From NCBI GenBank assembly GCA_002687025.1, contig NYZG01000384.1, forward strand, positions 1-7,194: a stretch of DNA of 7,194 nt, read 5' to 3'. The DNA is from Candidatus Poribacteria bacterium. GTDB taxonomy: Bacteria; Poribacteria; WGA-4E; GCA-2687025. This document shows positions 5,234-7,194 of this stretch, in pieces. Position numbers and translations under genes: made by a program. Each line of letters opens with the position of its first letter. Positions within the stretch are counted from its first letter, which is position 1. The notes beneath the pieces were generated by a model. The model saw only the letters and a list, made by a program, of their open reading frames with translations, was not told the DNA's origin and made no database searches.

Positions 5234-6628
5234 TCACGTGGCCCGCAGCACGCCGGCGGTGATCCTGTCCAACTCCGCCGCCTGATTTGCGTCCAGGGGC
5301 GCGCGGACGGGCTCCCGCATGAGGCCATCGGCTATGTCCTCGGCGCGCCGCGCGAGGTCGGGCGACCCAAGGGCGGACCACGCCGAGTGGCGGTCGCGCC
5401 ACAACGCCCCCGGCTCGTGCAATTCGTCGCGGAAGCGCGCGAGGGTGTGGTCGCTGTCCAGGAACGACCCGGCGATGCCGACGTCTCTCGTTACGTCCAA
5501 CGCCAGAGCGCCCTCGGACACATCGTACCCGCGCCGGTACCGCCCAATATGGGCGATGATCTCGTCGTCGATCACTGCTTGCGCGGGGGAAATCGTCAGC
5601 TCGGACTCGAGTTGGCCGATGCCCCAGATCGCGCTCACCCCGGCGGCGACGTGCGTGTGGTACGCGAACGCCTTCTCCAGTCCAGCCTGAGCGTCGGGCG
5701 CCATAGCTTCCGTGGACGCCCACGAGCCCGACGGTATGTCATAGTGCCGGCCCATCATGCCCGATATCTGCGCGAACAGAGCGTTCTCAGGGCCGCCGGT
5801 GACGGCGATGGCCGTACGCATGTCCATCGTGTGCGCCAGCCCGAGGTTGTAGACGCACGGCCTGCCCGGCTCCAGGAGCTGATTGACGACGATACCGGCC
5901 AGGATCTCGGCGCCCCCAACGGCGGCCGCGCCGGCAATCGTGACCGGACCGGTTGCCCCAGCCATTGGCTCGCCATTCACGGTCACGGGTATGCCGTGCC
6001 CGGCGGTGCGGCGGAAGATGTCCAGAGCCAGGTGTGTCCACCGCAGCGGCCCGTGCGCGGTGAACCCCACGCTGAGCCATGGCTCGTCGCAGACCACTTC
6101 ACGCATCGCAACGATGGCGTCGGCGCCTTCTGGCGAGAAGCAGAGCACCCGCGCGTGCTTCGACGTATTGCGTGCGATGATGCTGAGCCCGACGACATCC
6201 CGCGCGTGTGGTGGGACGTCGTCGAGGGACATCCCGAACACCACGGACGCGCCTTCGAGCCGGTCGAGCAGGCGGGACATGGCCGCCATGTCCACGGAAG
6301 TGAAGGGCCGCCGCGTCCCGTCGTGATGCATGTACATGCCGGGGCACGACCAGAACACCGGCTCGGAGCGGGCGGACATCGTGCGCGTTGTGCCGTCGCG
6401 CGCCGCCAACGCGACGGCGGATGGGCACATGGCGAGGCATTCCTCGACCAGCGCGCGCGGGAGACGCACAGCACCCGAATCGCCGCCGAGAGATCCGCCG
6501 GCGCCGACGACAAGGTCCTGCACGTCGTCGTGTTCCAGGCGCACGCCGGGGTCTGCCAAGAGCGCGAGCGACGCCTCGTGGATTGCCGCCGCGCGGTCGT
6601 CCTCCGGTGTCTCCGCGTGTCGCGCCAT
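5234..6628 (-). CDS. MttB-family (non-pyrrolysine) amine methyltransferase-like protein
   Basis: A 464-residue protein of the trimethylamine/glycine-betaine methyltransferase family (MttB/MtgB). Characterised members move a methyl group from a quaternary amine to the cobalt of a small corrinoid protein in the cytoplasm. Family-like segments in order are an N-terminal helical part, GASVVFGMSLDDVP (126-139), NGEPMAGATGPVTIAG (218-233), GAEILAGIVVNQLLEPGRPCVY (239-260), TMDMRTAIAVTGGPENAL (267-284), PDAQAGLEKAF (311-321), and a helical C-terminus. The frame has no internal amber codon, so it belongs to the pyrrolysine-free branch, whose proven example demethylates glycine betaine. Its length is close to the family norm. 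ATG 6628 is supported by AGGAGG nine bases upstream. It probably heads a two-gene unit with URO-D-fold gene D. No corrinoid protein or RamA-like reactivase gene is visible, so the partner is elsewhere. The substrate cannot be read from sequence. Confidence 0.9.
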   Translation of the reverse strand: MARHAETPEDDRAAAIHEASLALLADPGVRLEHDDVQDLVVGAGGSLGGDSGAVRLPRALVEECLAMCPSAVALAARDGTTRTMSARSEPVFWSCPGMYMHHDGTRRPFTSVDMAAMSRLLDRLEGASVVFGMSLDDVPPHARDVVGLSIIARNTSKHARVLCFSPEGADAIVAMREVVCDEPWLSVGFTAHGPLRWTHLALDIFRRTAGHGIPVTVNGEPMAGATGPVTIAGAAAVGGAEILAGIVVNQLLEPGRPCVYNLGLAHTMDMRTAIAVTGGPENALFAQISGMMGRHYDIPSGSWASTEAMAPDAQAGLEKAFAYHTHVAAGVSAIWGIGQLESELTISPAQAVIDDEIIAHIGRYRRGYDVSEGALALDVTRDVGIAGSFLDSDHTLARFRDELHEPGALWRDRHSAWSALGSPDLARRAEDIADGLMREPVRAPLDANQAAELDRITAGVLRAT

Positions 6629-6637
6629 GCGCGCGGC

Positions 6638-6643
6638 CCTCCT
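6638..6643 (-). promoter_or_regulatory. Shine-Dalgarno of the MttB-like gene
   Basis: AGGAGG on the minus strand, nine bases from ATG 6628. It fixes the start. Its outer bases (6641-6643) are also the end of a 14-bp tandem duplication. Confidence 0.75.
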
Positions 6644-6668
6644 GTGTCTCCCGGCCTGTGTCTCCCGG
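6641..6668. repeat. Perfect 14-bp tandem duplication in the MttB-like leader
   Basis: The unit CCTGTGTCTCCCGG occurs twice back to back (6641-6654, 6655-6668) with no mismatch. On the minus strand it reads as two copies of a GGGAGACACAGG-containing leader segment running into the ribosome-binding site. The perfect match suggests a recent slippage duplication. Confidence 0.85.
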
Positions 6669-6690
6669 CGCCGCGCCGATCCGGCCCACG

Positions 6691-6712
6691 CGCGCTCCGC
6701 GGCAACAGTAGC
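6691..6712 (-). repeat. Shared upstream element, copy 2 (before the MttB-like gene)
   Basis: GCTACTGTTGCCGCG on the minus strand (6712-6698), followed by GAGCGCG, matches the element at 5182-5204 over its length with one indel and one substitution. It ends 70 bases before ATG 6628. The same place and orientation before both minus-strand genes suggests a common promoter or regulator site. Confidence 0.55.
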
Positions 6713-6753
6713 ACGGCCCGCCGAGAGAGCCCCAGTGTGGTGGCCGACGTTGG

Positions 6754-6782
6754 TTGTCGCACCGGCCGTCGCCCGCTAACCT
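6754..6782 (+). promoter_or_regulatory. Possible promoter of the LamG-protein gene
   Basis: TTGTCG (6754-6759) and TAACCT (6777-6782) are separated by 17 bases, giving four of six and three of six consensus matches. Transcription would start near 6790, about 53 bases before the ATG. Placement is good but the boxes are weak. Confidence 0.4.
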
Positions 6783-6793
6783 GTCCATGCGGA

Positions 6794-6815
6794 GCGCGCG
6801 GGTCACGACGCGCGC
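6794..6815 (+). other. Leader hairpin before the LamG-protein gene
   Basis: GCGCGCG (6794-6800) can pair with CGCGCGC (6809-6815) around an eight-base loop. The arms are simple GC alternation, so chance pairing is easy. Any role in the mRNA leader is speculative. Confidence 0.25.
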
Positions 6816-6831
6816 CACGCGCCGCCACGAG

Positions 6832-6836
6832 GGAGG
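6832..6836 (+). promoter_or_regulatory. Shine-Dalgarno of the LamG-protein gene
   Basis: GGAGG lies six bases before ATG 6843. It selects this ATG over the in-frame ATG at 6837, which would touch the ribosome site. Confidence 0.75.
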
Positions 6837-6842
6837 ATGCTA

Positions 6843-7194
6843 ATGACACCACGAGCGACAGCTCTGATGCTCGCACTGGCGCTTGTCGTGTGCGGGGCCG
6901 CGACCGCGGACATCACCGAGGAGGACATCGTCGGCTATTGGCCGCTCGACGACGGGGCCGGCGACACGGCCGCGGACCTGTCCGGGAACGCGCACGACGG
7001 CGCCATCACCGACGGCGATTGGGTCGCGGGCCAATTCGGTGGCGGGCTCGAATTCAACGGCGCGAGCACGTACATTGAGGTGCTGCATCACGAGGACTTC
7101 AACCTCGGTGACCAGTTCACTCTCGCCGCCTGGGCAATGACCAACCTGCTCGTGCACCAGCACATCGGACTTCCGCGCAAGGAGGCGGAGTACG
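6843..7194 (+). CDS. Secreted LamG/concanavalin-like domain protein, N-terminal part
   Basis: The first 117 codons of a gene cut by the window end. Residues 1-22 form a signal peptide: Arg at position 5, a hydrophobic core ALMLALALVVCGAA, and an ATA cleavage site before Asp23. The LVVC stretch is not a good lipobox, so signal peptidase I is more likely than lipidation. From residue 27 there is a clear start of a Laminin_G_3/LamG-like beta-sandwich: VGYWPLDDGAGDTAADLSGNAHDG, then GQFGGGLEFNGASTYIEV, then FNLGDQFTLAAWAM. These domains bind carbohydrate or other surface ligands and are often joined to enzymes or anchoring modules, none of which can be seen here. It is transcribed away from the MttB-like gene and has its own leader, so no functional link to the methyltransferase genes is implied. 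Confidence 0.85.
   Translation, partial: MTPRATALMLALALVVCGAATADITEEDIVGYWPLDDGAGDTAADLSGNAHDGAITDGDWVAGQFGGGLEFNGASTYIEVLHHEDFNLGDQFTLAAWAMTNLLVHQHIGLPRKEAEY

Larger units (their letters stand above)
6629..6842. other. Divergent intergenic region (MttB-like / LamG)
   Basis: A 214-bp region between two divergently transcribed genes. It holds, from the left, the minus-strand ribosome site, the 14-bp tandem duplication, the shared upstream element, a possible plus-strand promoter, a GC hairpin and the plus-strand ribosome site. No small gene with a convincing start and ribosome site was seen. Confidence 0.7.

Noticed and set aside
5131..5328. N-terminal extension of URO-D-fold gene D up to 5328
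   Set aside because: The extension overlaps the end of the MttB-like gene on the same strand, and its composition (Cys, Arg, Pro) is that of a shadow frame. ATG 5130 has a ribosome site.
5234..6628. Pyrrolysine-containing MttB
   Set aside because: The frame runs full length without an internal TAG, so there is no amber codon to decode.
6843..6908. Lipoprotein signal in the LamG protein (LVVC)
   Set aside because: The residue before Cys is Val, which does not fit a lipobox, and a better ATA signal peptidase I site follows.
5231..7078. A 615-codon open frame on the plus strand, antisense to the MttB-like gene
   Set aside because: It covers a clearly conserved gene on the other strand, crosses the intergenic region and enters the LamG gene in another frame. 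Its product is Arg/His/Gly-rich with no recognisable domain. Long antisense frames are expected in GC-rich coding DNA.
1..7194. tRNA, rRNA, CRISPR array, insertion sequence or phage genes
   Set aside because: No cloverleaf-like arms with a CCA end, no spaced repeats, no transposase or integrase motif and no terminal inverted repeats were seen by eye on either strand.

Overview
This is a GC-rich bacterial fragment. Its genes are short, densely packed and use G/C-ending codons. The lineage cannot be named from the sequence alone. The mix of several uroporphyrinogen-decarboxylase-fold (URO-D-fold) paralogs, a non-pyrrolysine MttB-type methyltransferase and a secreted LamG protein resembles uncultivated environmental phyla, but that is an impression, not a demonstration.

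Layout, left to right. (1) At 2-579 (+) is a metal-resistance pair: the C-terminal end of a P1B-type Zn/Cd/Pb-exporting ATPase, overlapping by 4 bp an ArsR/SmtB repressor that keeps a complete CzrA/SmtB-type alpha-5 zinc site. (2) At 621-4073 (+) are three consecutive, strongly diverged URO-D-fold proteins. The second appears to have its own promoter (1716-1745) and a leader hairpin. The third overlaps the second by ATGA. (3) At 4073-4113 a 15-bp stem covers the stop codons of two convergent genes and probably terminates transcription in both directions. (4) At 4081-6628 (-) is an MttB-family methyltransferase followed by a fourth URO-D-fold protein. Each is preceded by the same roughly 22-bp element, 60-70 bp before its start codon. 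(5) At 6629-6842 is a divergent promoter region. (6) From 6843 (+) begins a secreted LamG-domain protein that runs off the window.

How the parts may fit together. MttB-family enzymes demethylate quaternary amines (trimethylamine, glycine betaine and relatives) onto a corrinoid protein. URO-D-fold enzymes of the MtaA/MtbA/CmuA group move the methyl group from the corrinoid protein to a thiol or folate acceptor, using a His-x-Cys zinc site. Adjacent MttB-like and URO-D-like genes therefore suggest a methyl-transfer locus. However, no corrinoid protein or reactivase is present, and only the minus-strand URO-D paralog keeps H-x-C-G. The other three carry HTDG, HIDTDG and MADG at that position, so they may have other substrates or chemistries. 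The outer two URO-D paralogs (621-1706 + and 4081-5130 -) are the closest relatives and face each other, with 45 of 54 bases identical near their 3' ends. This suggests an inverted paralog pair enclosing two unrelated subfamily members.
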